Shown in pieces: positions 1 through 7,370 of a stretch of 11,048 bases of DNA. Position 1 is the stretch's first letter, and each line of letters opens with the position of its first letter. Under the pieces are notes generated by a model that saw nothing but the letters and a program-made list of their open reading frames with translations, made no database searches and was not told the origin of the DNA. Position numbers and translations under genes: made by a program. The stretch spans positions 1 to 11,048 of the forward strand of contig SGPM01000586.1 of assembly GCA_004802725.1 (NCBI GenBank), in the 5' to 3' direction. The DNA comes from Antrodiella citrinella (Eukaryota; Basidiomycota; Agaricomycetes; Polyporales; Steccherinaceae).

Positions 1-343
1 CTGAGTCGTAAGGACCGAGTAAGCATAATTGGATGACTAACAATAGAGAAAGAACAATAGAGAACAATGAAGAAGGAGAACAGAGACATGTGACAGAAAT
101 AGAACAATGGCGCGAGAGAGTTGAATCACAATAGCCATACAGGTGGTTGAGCACAATGAACGAGCGCGAGAGGAAAATGGGAGAAAAGGAAAGTAATAGC
201 GGAAGTTTGTAACAGAATGTGACATTGGATGTGGTGATTGTGTGGTAGACAGTACAAGTAGATCAGCAAGAGTAGAATGATAAAAGTAACATAGAGAGTA
301 ACATACAAAGAAAGTGTGTGCTTGTTGAACAATATTTGAACCC
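1..343. other. Purine-rich non-coding stretch left of the hAT element
   Basis: No convincing gene. The + strand is strongly A/G biased in the first 220 bases, with a recurring ACAATAGAGAA/ACAATGA theme (around 39-70). Open frames on the minus strand here translate to low-complexity Ser/Leu/Phe-rich peptides, as expected from a pyrimidine-rich strand. It may be the flank or an older element into which the hAT inserted. Confidence 0.5.
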
Positions 344-539
344 TAGGATCGTAGCTGTCAAAACAGCCGCCCAGAGACGTGGCACGGACTGCATTTGTCC
401 CATGCTCATATGCACTACTCCTCCACCCTCAAAAACTTCACAGTGGGCGTATCTATGTGTTCTGTCTTGGTTTTCATCGTTGCACCCAACAGCAACACTT
501 TAAAAGAATCAGTAAGTTGTTCCTTTTCATTTGTGTACC
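344..539 (+). other. Presumed hAT 5' subterminal/untranslated region
   Basis: Between the inferred left terminus and the first ATG I see no coding frame related to the transposase. The stretch includes ACTTTAAAAGAATC near 497-510, a weak TATA-like sequence about 35 bases before the ATG at 540. It is probably the transposase promoter region, by position only. Confidence 0.35.
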
Positions 540-771
540 ATGTCTTCTCGTTGATCTCACAAACGTGCACGCCCAGCATCAGCAGCCTCAGCCTCTTCAC
601 CAGATGGCTCCATCGTCCCCTCTGCTCATCAATCTGGCAACGACTCGTCTGATCTATCCGATGGGCCACCACCGGCTCCCCCTCCTGCTAGTCAGCCAAC
701 GAAGGAGGAGGCGATCCATATCCAGCGGTTTCGCAAATGGTACGGGGCGATGACAGAAGAGCAAGCACTTG

Positions 772-817
772 GTATGTTGTCTACCTTATCATTGAGTCTG
801 CTGCTGCTGTTTTATAG
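772..817 (+). other. Short spliceosomal intron in the hAT pseudogene (example of ten)
   Basis: GTATGT at the donor and TTTATAG at the acceptor, 46 nt. Removing it joins ...EEQALD with AQMKKWT in phase. The other introns are 942-997, 1344-1394, 2311-2365, 2445-2504, 2637-2695, 2999-3054, 3340-3392, 3610-3668 and 3818-3875. Their size is typical of basidiomycete genes and supports the taxonomic guess. Confidence 0.8.
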
Positions 818-1516
818 ATGCACAGATGAAAAAATGGACCTCGGCTGCCTACAAGCACTTCCACGAGCCCGAGATTGTACATACCTTTCACAAGGGGGAG
901 GAGGTCGTGCAGTATAAGTTCATGTGCAAGGTCGATGATAGGTGCGTCAACTACGGTGTTCATTTCATTTCTCTTATCACTAACTCTCCTTTACTAGTAG
1001 CTCAACTATCCAATCCGTCATGCGTGTCTGCTGGGACGATTCGACCAGCAACCTCCGTCGCCACATCCGCATATGTGATGAAAAGTGCGGGGCTAAGACT
1101 GGACAAAGCAATATCACCGACTTTGCTCAAGGCTCGACTTACAGCAAGGCCGAATTCCGATTTGTTATCTCCCTCTGGATTGCCCGTCGACACCGCCCTC
1201 ATGTGATCGTTCAAGACCCGGAGTTGCTGCACCTCTTTCGGATGCTATATGCCAAGGTAGAGGTTCCATCCCCTTCAACTGTATCTCGCGACGTCCGTGA
1301 GATCTTTGCCATCTCCCGTATCCACATCGCTACCCTCCTCAAGGTGAGTATGTGTGCTGTCTTGGTATGATTGTGTACTCACTCCTTTGTTTAGGCATAC
1401 CCTGGTCGACTCCACCTGTGTATCGACGGCTGGACCTCTCCTAACATCATTTCGTTCTTAGGGATCACTGTTCACTTTGTCGAGGACGCAGAGATGAAGT
1501 CGTTGTTATATTTGTG

Positions 1517-1521
1517 CATAC
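1517..1521. repeat. Left target-site duplication CATAC
   Basis: Directly abuts the left end of the insertion. It is identical to 2293-2297, and the hAT frame needs only one copy. Confidence 0.75.
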
Positions 1522-1535
1522 TTACCGCCTGGACC

Positions 1536-2276
1536 CCTCCGAGCCCGGCCTCTGAGGTTCACCCGGACACCTCCGCGGTAGCGTCCGTTCTGACTTAGGA
1601 ACGTTGAGCTCATGGGTTTTATGCCGTGATGATCTACTGAGCTTTCCCGTTGAGCTCACGTTTTCTTATTGGACATCCGGAGCTACTTCGGAGACCTCCG
1701 TGCTCCTCCTCATCCGGTATGTTTTACCCCTTGGACTCCTCCTTCCTTTATTATCCCTTCCTCCGTCGTCCTCACCGAATGTTCATGTTTCCCTCATGTT
1801 CCGGTCAGTGACCTCCGGTCACAGTCCTCGCCCCCTACATGTTTCCGCTTATCTACTATCTGCCTCCGATACGGACTTCGTCCATTCTCCGTAGGGTGCC
1901 CCGTTGGTATAAGTAGCTACGACAGGACTGTACCATTTCTCCAGTTCGTAAATTAACGTTTCTTCCGTGTTCTCCTCTCGGGCCTCCGACCCTCTGTCAT
2001 TACTTGAGCTCAACAGCACATCACCCACCACTGTGTGGTGTTCGTGTACTCCGTCTCCGTCCAACCGTCACCCCTTCTTTCATCCCCATCATTCCACCCT
2101 TCCCTCTCCCTTCCTTTGCTCCGGTATCCGTCCGATCGACTCCACTCCGCCTCCGGACTCCTCAACGGAGCCTCCGTACCCGTTGTCGGAGCCAGACAGC
2201 AGCATCCGTAGCACCTCCGTCCCACGTCCGCTACCTCCGTCCCTTCATCTGTTCCCCCTCCGTAGCGTCTCCGCAC
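1536..2276 (+). repeat. Dispersed CTCCG motif cluster within the insertion
   Basis: CTCCG, often as CCTCCG, recurs about 15 or more times across the insert, for example in ACCTCCGCGG, GACCTCCGTG, GCCTCCGATA, GCCTCCGACC, CGCCTCCGGA, GCCTCCGTAC and ACCTCCGTCC. A few CGGAG copies are on the opposite strand. Spacing is irregular, so this is not a simple tandem array. It is absent from the flanking hAT exons at this density. It may be binding sites in U3, or composition drift. Confidence 0.6.
1908..1916 (+). promoter_or_regulatory. TATA box of the LTR-like insertion
   Basis: TATAAGTAG lies 386 bases into the 771-bp insert, a usual place for the U3/R promoter of an LTR. The same nine bases occur at 6702-6710 in the second LTR-like region. 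Transcription would start about 25-30 bases downstream on the + strand; this is inferred from position only. Confidence 0.5.
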
Positions 2277-2292
2277 GGACCTAACAGTCGTA

Positions 2293-2297
2293 CATAC
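2293..2297. repeat. Right target-site duplication CATAC
   Basis: Directly abuts the right end of the insertion. It is the partner of 1517-1521. The bases just outside differ (TG versus TA), so the duplication is 5 bp long. Confidence 0.75.
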
Positions 2298-3929
2298 TGG
2301 ACTTCGTCAAGTAAGCACCTCTACGTCAACGTTTCCACCAGTCACTCACTATAGTCTCTTCACAGATTAACCTCGTCTCACACGGGCAGCTATCTTGCCA
2401 AGCGACTCGCGGAATGTCTCCGGGAGTACGGGATAGAGAAAAAGGTACTGTTCACTTTGTTCAATATTGTACATGTGTCATCGGCTTATCATTCTCATCT
2501 TTAGATCCTCGGAATCACTGCTGACAATGCCTCAAACAACGATACACTCATCAGCGAGCTCGAGTCTCTTGGCGGCGCGAACTCCAGCCATACGCGCGTC
2601 CGCTGCTTTGCACATATCATCAACTTGGTTGTTAAGGTAAGGTACACGTTCTCTGAACCCTTCATCTTAAATTGTATACTGATTGGTATTGATAGGCTCT
2701 CTTGACTCCTTTCACATCAAAACGGCGCACCGACCCCACTTCTTTTATGACAGACTCCGAAGCGATCGACGCTGAGCTCGCTGAGCTCGAAGATGAAGAT
2801 GCTGCTGCTGATCAAGACCTGCTTGCAGCAGATCAAGACGATCCCAACAATGAAGACGAGGATGAGTTTGAGACTGAGGAAGGGCGTGAAGAAGATGATA
2901 CACGCATCGTGAATCAGGTGGTGGCGGCGGTGGCGGCGGAGGATGTGGAGGACATAGACCTTGATGCCAGTCGAGTGGCGCGTTTTGCTATTACCAAGGT
3001 ACGTCTTCATATCCCTGAATGTCTTGTTCTGTTCTGATATGCATGATATGTCAGTTGTCTCAGCTCGCGAAACGAGTTTTTCATTCCCCCGCCATTTGCG
3101 CTGACCTCAAGATCCAGTGCGAGAGCTGCAAGATCCAACCAAAACAAATGATTCGGTCAGTTGCGACTCGCTGGAACTCTACATCGGAGTCAATCACTCG
3201 CGCGCTCGAGCTTCAATTGGCTCTCAACAAGCTGCTTTCCCTTTCTAAGTACGAACGAGGCGGTAATAAAAGCCTCAAACGGTTCAAGAACACTGACGCT
3301 GAGTGGACCGTGCTTGAGGAGCTTAAACCATTGCTCAAGGTACGTCGTGATACTACTGTTGTTCTCCATTTGTTAGCTAATATTATCTCTAGTACTTCTT
3401 ACTCGCCACCAAACGTATATCGGAGTCCGACACGCCCCTCCTCCACAATGTGATCCCCATCATCGACGTACTTACGGAACGGCTTCAGGCAACCATCAAC
3501 AACATCACTCTCACGCCGTCGGTTCGTCTTGCAGCAAAGCGTGGACTGAAGGTCTTGAACAAGTACTACAGCGTGACCGACGAATCGGTCATGTATCGCA
3601 TTGCAATGTGTACGTCACCTACCGTTTGTTCACCTGTGATCTATAACTAACTACCTGTGTGTTGGCAGTACTTCATCCATGCTACAAGACAGAATACTTC
3701 AAGCGTCAACTTTGGGAGACCGCGTGGATCGATACCGCACTCGACATCCTTCGCGAACAATGAGATATGCACTATAAGCCAAAAGCCTCCGACACCGACC
3801 CTTCTACTAGGCCAACGGTCCGTTTTCTTTGGCAGTCGTGTTGTGTCTTGTTTGCTTACCATTTACCATGTTTAGGAGTCTTCTAATACTGCCAGCGCAA
3901 TGGACATCTTCGATGATCTCTTGGACAAG

Positions 3930-4445
3930 GACCACCACCACTGGTTGGTGGCCCAGCGGCTGGCCTCTTCGTGGCCCAAGGGACTAGTACCTGCTTGCAG
4001 GGAAGCCAACAGCCGTCCTGCACCCGGGACATGGGGAGGAAATTTGTGGTAGCATACCACCGCCCTCGACTCAGTCAGTTGTGGGGGCGCAGCGTTCATC
4101 ACGATGAGACGCAAAAGAGCACCTCTAGTTTATGACTAGGTACTCAAACTCAGGCAATATAAGCTGTGTTCACTGCATACATATGCGCCGCCGCCTCAAA
4201 TAGCCCAAGAGCTACGAGATGAGCAGGATTAGAGGGCAGTAACCCAATGCTGACCGACGTCGACGCTGTGAAACGAGACGGGCTACATAAGGCATTAGGC
4301 GCTAAACGGCCACATGTCACGTCCACATGAGAGACAACTGAGACGTCTTGCTCGCTCTGGTTGCCTTCGACGGCCCACCGAGCTCGACCAAACTCTACTA
4401 CCTCTACCATCCCGCAGACATTTCGAACAGTGCAGACAGCGACCC
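3930..4445 (+). other. Probable 5' leader of a non-LTR retrotransposon (ORF1 element)
   Basis: At about 3930 hAT homology stops in mid-domain (after ...DIFDDLLDK) and a GC-rich, hairpin-prone sequence begins. It leads, without other recognisable coding, to the ATG of a gag-like ORF1 at 4446. A LINE leader inserted into the hAT explains this best. A short continuation of the hAT frame (to TAG about 4048) has no similarity I recognise. No duplicated target sequence was found at the far side of the element, so the left boundary is approximate. Confidence 0.5.
3932..3976 (+). other. Tandem GC-rich hairpins at the start of the leader
   Basis: CCACCA (3932-3937) pairs with TGGTGG (3946-3951). Next, GGCC (3950-3953) can pair with GGCC (3962-3965) around CAGCGGCT. 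Then GGCC (3962-3965) can pair with GGCC (3973-3976) around TCTTCGT, so the last two stems are alternatives. This might be a structured RNA at the element's 5' end, as LINEs often have. I tried to fit an HDV-like ribozyme fold and could not. Confidence 0.4.
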
Positions 4446-6120
4446 ATGGCCACAACACGAGGCAGGACGCGTCAGCCCCGTGAACTGACAAAGGGAGCGG
4501 AAACAGCCTTTGATATGGCCGAACAAAGAGACTGAGACGGATATACCTACCCCCTCTGAAGCCCGAGTGGCACCACCTCCCAAACTCAAACCACCACCGC
4601 GCACGGTACTCAACGAGTCCGCCCACAAGTGAGTCTATCAAGAGACAACTAGCTGTATGAGGCTCTAACTCCTCAGCAATCAGACAGACCCTCCCAGTTC
4701 ACAAGCATCCACAGTCATCCTGTCAGAATCAGCTGTGACTATTGTGCCTCCCGAAGGCCCACCTGCTTCCCACCTAGACCTAGATGAGACACAAGCTAGG
4801 AAACGAGCCCGCACCTCGGAGAACAACAGTGCTCAGAATCCAGCAACTGAGGAAGAAAGGTCGACGATAGACGAGCTTGAATCGCGTGCCAAGCGTCCCA
4901 TGCCTGCAAGGTCCCGCCACGCTGTGCCAGTCGCAGCTATTACAGAGTTCAAGTGGCCCAACCCGCTTGACCCTCCCACTGACGTTGAGCTCAACCCCCA
5001 CGAACACCGTTCGCAAAGCGGAGACACGCCTCCCATCAAGCCGCAAGGCAACACAACCCTCTTCTTCATCACGACATACGAGCGAATCGTCATATTGTTC
5101 AACGACCTTACCGCAGCGATAACTGACAGCCAATGCGACACAATAGCCAACGACCCCACTGCCATCGCGGTGATGCCTCTCGGCGCGGGACCCATGTTCA
5201 TGAACAAGCACCCTGAGATCCACAACCACATCCGCGACTTCGTCGTGGGCCTCAAGATCACCGAGGAGACCCAGTATGAACCCACAGTCTATCTGCCAGA
5301 GACCCGCCACAACCACACCCACAAGACGGTCACCAACGCTTCGCAGGCGTATGCCAAACCCTGGTCTCTCATCCTGACAGGTGTAGGCCCGAACCTCAAG
5401 GCATATCTCCTCTGGTTTCAGACTTTCGCTATCGCGAAAGACCTAGTCTTCAGCTTCGTCCCATACGATCAATCCGTGCAGTCTTGGGTGATCACTGATA
5501 TCGGAGCCGACCCCACCCTCAAGCTTGTTGTACCAGGCATTGAGACCAAGATGCTTGTCGAGGTCAAGACCAAGCTTTGGAAAGACGACAACTTTCGGCG
5601 GATCGTCGACAACATCCTTGGGCAAGAAGGGGTCGAAGGATCAGCCTGCGAGTGAGTGGCTATTGCTACCAGCTCTCTAACCATCAAGTACATTGCCGAG
5701 CTCGGAGACAACAACGGAAAGAAATGGGAGACGTTCCAGCTTCGCGGGAAACCCATTACCGCAGATGCTCGCCTCCACGCCGAGTGGCTGAGCGCCATAC
5801 AGCTCGTTGTCAAAACACAGTGCCGCTTCAATGGGTAGGCCAAGTTCAACGTCGTGTGTACTGTCCAGTTCTGTCACGCGTGCAAGGCGGACACCCACCC
5901 GACGGAGCTGTGCCCCTTCCTGCACATCGAACACTGGTACGGCCCTAGCCTCCAGGACTTCAATAATGCCGAGAAGAAGACCATCGAGGCCAACAAACCG
6001 AAGGAATATGATGGCTCCCCTCGCAAGCGCGGTGGAGGAAGAGGAGGTCGCGGTCGCGGCGGCTCAAGCAGTAGGGGAGGCTGGAGCATAGCTAGCCCGA
6101 ACGGTAACCACCGTTTCTAA
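4446..6120 (+). pseudogene. Gag-like LINE ORF1 with CCHC zinc knuckle and RGG tail, broken
   Basis: ORF1 proteins of Tad1/L1-like LINEs bind element RNA and form the ribonucleoprotein that delivers ORF2. The likely start is the ATG at 4446 (GACCCATGG, good context). Its frame reaches TGA at 4533-4535, whereas the long downstream frame enters about 4489-4629, so a one-base frameshift lies near 4490-4530. A candidate 48-nt intron (4629-4676) joins that frame to 4677-6120. Downstream are a Pro/Ser/acidic N-terminal region, a central globular part (from FKWPNPLDPP, about 4948) containing KPWSLILTGV (about 5356), an exact C-x2-C-x4-H-x4-C knuckle (CHACKADTHPTELC, about 5872-5913), and an RGG-rich basic tail (about 6022-6080) ending at TAA 6118-6120. 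TGA at 5653-5655 and TAG at 5836-5838 interrupt the same frame. The sequence around the knuckle (HPTELCPF...WYGP) resembles a gag-like family I know beside RT ORFs in Agaricomycetes. No ORF2 follows on this strand. Confidence 0.72.
4629..4676 (+). other. Candidate 48-nt intron in ORF1
   Basis: GTGAGT donor after CACAA, CTAACTC branch-like sequence at about 4665-4671, and CCTCAG acceptor. Without splicing the frame hits TGA (4630-4632) and TAA (4663-4665); with splicing it continues as ...ESAHNNQTDPP. Length and signals match the hAT introns nearby. An intron inside a retrotransposon ORF is unusual, so a decayed coding stretch is the alternative. Confidence 0.45.
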
Positions 6121-6340
6121 GTATCCGCGTACACATGTACATAAAGAATATGATGATTGGTCTGCTATACAATGAGTTTCAGTACCTTTCAATGTGGCCG
6201 TCCACAGAGAGTATAAAGTCAGACACCGTCAAGCCCAACGCAGTCTAAGCTGCGTCGCGAGCATTCCTACCTTTGGGGGTAGATGAAAACCGAAAAGACT
6301 ACATGACGGACCGTCTTCTCGTGCCGCCAGAAGCCCACAT
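6121..6340. other. Sequence downstream of ORF1, no gene seen
   Basis: No start of an APE-type endonuclease or reverse transcriptase frame is visible, although a LINE ORF2 would be expected here. The early part is A/T-richer (ACATAAAGAATATGATG near 6140), the rest unremarkable. The point at which the ORF1 element stops cannot be fixed. Confidence 0.45.
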
Positions 6341-6472
6341 TTACTGGCGCGTGCGCTGATGAGCCCCGATTCTCGCTGGTACCCGCGCGCCGCTATTACG
6401 CACCGACTAGCACCCATCCGCCCCTACCTCGGCACCTTCAGAGACTTCTCGTCCGCTACGTCGACTCGTATT

Positions 6473-6548
6473 CACGTCCGCACATCCCGGCGAATGACCC
6501 GCGCATCACCCGCGATGTCCGAAATCCTCGAACTCACGTCCGCGCATC
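6473..6548 (+). repeat. Pair of CACGTCCGCRCATC direct repeats
   Basis: CACGTCCGCACATC at 6473-6486 and CACGTCCGCGCATC at 6535-6548 differ at one base and start 62 bases apart, upstream of the TATA box. They may be duplicated upstream elements of an LTR promoter. Confidence 0.5.
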
Positions 6549-6701
6549 GTCCGAAGCCACGCGAGAGCTACACGCTAACCCTCGGACATCATATCGTAGT
6601 TTCCGGACCTTTCTCGTACCTTCTCGGACACTTTCGTTTGTCTTATTTCTTACTTCTCGACTCTTTCTCGTAGCTACCAATTAGATTAGTCCGTATCCTA
6701 C

Positions 6702-6710
6702 TATAAGTAG
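6702..6710 (+). promoter_or_regulatory. TATA box in the second LTR-like region
   Basis: TATAAGTAG, identical over nine bases to 1908-1916. It is followed by GCGCACTATG and a purine run, then a C/T-rich tract (about 6740-6765), which fits a transcription start in an LTR R region. Inferred, not demonstrated. Confidence 0.4.
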
Positions 6711-6853
6711 GCGCACTATGTACATTAGAACAAAGAAGAAGATCCCCCTCCCCTTTTCCCCCTTAATACCTGTGAGAGCGAAGATTTCACGAACCCCTGC
6801 GAACCGCGTGCGTATATTTCTATTGCGACCCCCTTTTGTGTTCTTTGGTTATC

Positions 6854-6950
6854 CTGCGTTTACTGCGTTGCGTTGCGTTTCTAACAAGCCCCGAGTTCTA
6901 CTGCGTTTACTACTGCGTTCACCTTCTACTGCGACCCCATTGCGTTTACG
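6854..6950 (+). repeat. TGCGTT(T) short-repeat cluster
   Basis: TGCGTT or GCGTT appears about seven times in roughly 100 bases: CTGCGTTTACTGCG, then TGCGTTGCGTT, then two CTACTGCGTT-type copies and CATTGCGTTT. Spacing is irregular. It resembles a decayed microsatellite or imperfect tandem repeat downstream of the TATA box. Confidence 0.55.
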
Positions 6951-7222
6951 ACCCTCTCGACGCCGTGTTTTCACCTCTGCTCGCTGTTCGATATACCGCT
7001 ATCGTCCCGCGTCTCCTTCCTTTATCTTCGCAATATCACCCGCGGCCCCTATCGTCCATAGGTCCGGACACTCTCGGACCTATTCCTGTCAGCTTCGTAC
7101 TTTCCGCGGGCCCTCTCGATCGCGTTTTATCAGTCAGCTAGTCACGCCATAGCCATTCCGCGCGGTCTAGTACTTCTCCGCAGGCTTCGTAGCTATTTCG
7201 GTACTACGCTCGTACGGCCTCG

Positions 7223-7223
7223 N
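7223..7223. other. Ambiguous base (N)
   Basis: The only non-ACGT position in the window, in CTCG-N-AGGTC inside the LTR-like region. It marks an unresolved or joined position, so small features spanning it should be treated with care. Confidence 0.9.
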
Positions 7224-7370
7224 AGGTCACCGGGCGTTGCGCGAGTCATCTCGGACGAAACACGAACATCACCGGACTACTCTACTCTATTCCTAGGTCC
7301 GCGGCCCACCCTTACGACTCCTCTACTTACGCCCTTGCGTGGTGTCCTCCTCCTGGAGTACCCCCATTGT

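Larger units (their letters stand above)
1522..2292 (+). mobile_element. 771-bp solo-LTR-like insertion inside the hAT transposase exon
   Basis: The hAT reading frame is interrupted after TTGTGCATAC (ending 1521) and resumes at TGGACTTCGTCAA (from 2298). Setting aside 1522-2297 gives an uninterrupted ...LCILDFVKLTSSHTG, which matches the hAT family at this point, so the insertion limits are sharp. CATAC occurs immediately before (1517-1521) and immediately after (2293-2297), a 5-bp duplication as made by LTR-retrotransposon integrases. The insert has no coding capacity of note, a TATAAGTAG box near its middle, and many CTCCG repeats. Its ends (TTACCG and AGTCGTA) are not the usual TG...CA, which weakens the solo-LTR label; a non-autonomous element with 5-bp duplications is the alternative. 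The TATA box suggests + orientation. Confidence 0.7.
344..3929 (+). mobile_element. Decayed hAT-family DNA transposon (left end and most of the transposase)
   Basis: The body is defined by a hAT transposase pseudogene. The left terminus is inferred: TAGG at 344, followed by a run AAAACAGCCGCCC near 360, resembles the TA/CAGG start and C-rich subterminal region of many fungal hAT elements, and the purine-rich sequence ends there. hAT elements have short terminal inverted repeats and 8-bp target duplications. The right half of the C-terminal domain and the right terminal repeat are not found in the window, so neither the inverted repeat nor the duplication can be verified. The element was later hit by an LTR-like insertion (1522-2292), and homology stops abruptly where a LINE leader begins near 3930. 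Confidence 0.7.
540..3929 (+). pseudogene. hAT transposase (BED-type N-terminus, RNase H-like core), broken and 3'-truncated
   Basis: A hAT transposase would excise and reinsert the element using a D-D-E active site. Homology runs through exons 540-771, 818-941, 998-1343, 1395-1521 plus 2298-2310, 2366-2444, 2505-2636, 2696-2998, 3055-3339, 3393-3609, 3669-3817 and 3876-3929, about 687 codons. All introns are GT-AG, mostly 46-60 nt, and exon phases agree throughout. Visible motifs: a BED-like zinc-finger end STSNLRRHIRIC (about 1047-1080); first catalytic Asp in CIDGWTSP (1425-1427); second in ITADNAS (2523-2525); the hAT C-x2-H motif RCFAHIINL (about 2600-2630); RWNST (about 3166-3180); an acidic Asp/Glu-rich segment (about 2755-2915); and KYFLLATKRISES (from 3393). 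Damage: TGA at 552-554 (codon 5), TGA at 3761-3763 where family members usually have Trp, an LTR-like insertion inside the fourth exon, and loss of the C-terminal dimerisation region with the catalytic Glu. The ATG at 540 was chosen because the frame runs from it into a basic KRAR stretch and the BED domain. Confidence 0.88.
6341..7370 (+). mobile_element. LTR-like non-coding region (limits uncertain)
   Basis: About 1 kb of stop-rich C/T-rich sequence with features like those of the insertion at 1522-2292: a TATAAGTAG box (6702-6710), scattered TCCG/TCGGA motifs, short direct repeats and no protein homology I can recognise. On the minus strand a purine tract AGGAGGAGGA lies near 7350-7360. 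I could not find a matching pair of termini or a target duplication, so whether this is a solo LTR, a fragment, or the 3' region of the neighbouring LINE is open. The reading frames of about 100-144 codons inside it have Arg/Ser/Leu-rich compositions typical of chance ORFs. Confidence 0.4.

Noticed and set aside
1604..2354. Several 70-116-codon frames inside the 771-bp insert
   Set aside because: Low-complexity Ser/Pro/Thr peptides produced by the CTCCG-rich sequence; no start context or domain.
2755..2915. Acidic Asp/Glu-rich stretch as a separate gene
   Set aside because: It is in frame with the hAT exons on both sides of proper introns, and such acidic inserts are usual in fungal hAT transposases.
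3925..4010. HDV-like self-cleaving ribozyme at the LINE 5' end
   Set aside because: The hairpins are sequential; the nested double pseudoknot with a P2 strand before P3 could not be built.
3946..4075. tRNA-derived SINE or tRNA: TGGCCCAGCGG resembles a pol III A box and TCGACTC part of a B box
   Set aside because: The boxes are about 110 bases apart, the B-box match is partial, and no cloverleaf can be drawn.
4150..4641. 163-codon minus-strand open frame opposite the ORF1 leader
   Set aside because: Composition is Val/Arg/Trp/Cys-rich with no motif. It overlaps the ORF1 start region and looks like a reverse-strand shadow.
4780..5322. 180- and 150-codon minus-strand frames across ORF1
   Set aside because: They lie antisense to the ORF1 coding frame, which has a zinc knuckle, RGG tail and family resemblance; no independent coding signal.
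540..6120. RIP-type mutation as the cause of the stop codons
   Set aside because: Two of the inferred changes (TGG to TGA) are in a GpG context, not the CpA/TpG context of classical RIP, and the copies are not A/T-drifted overall.
6718..7152. 144- and 101-codon + strand frames in the LTR-like region
   Set aside because: Arg/Ser/Leu/Tyr-rich chance translations of C/T-rich sequence, without motifs, in overlapping frames.
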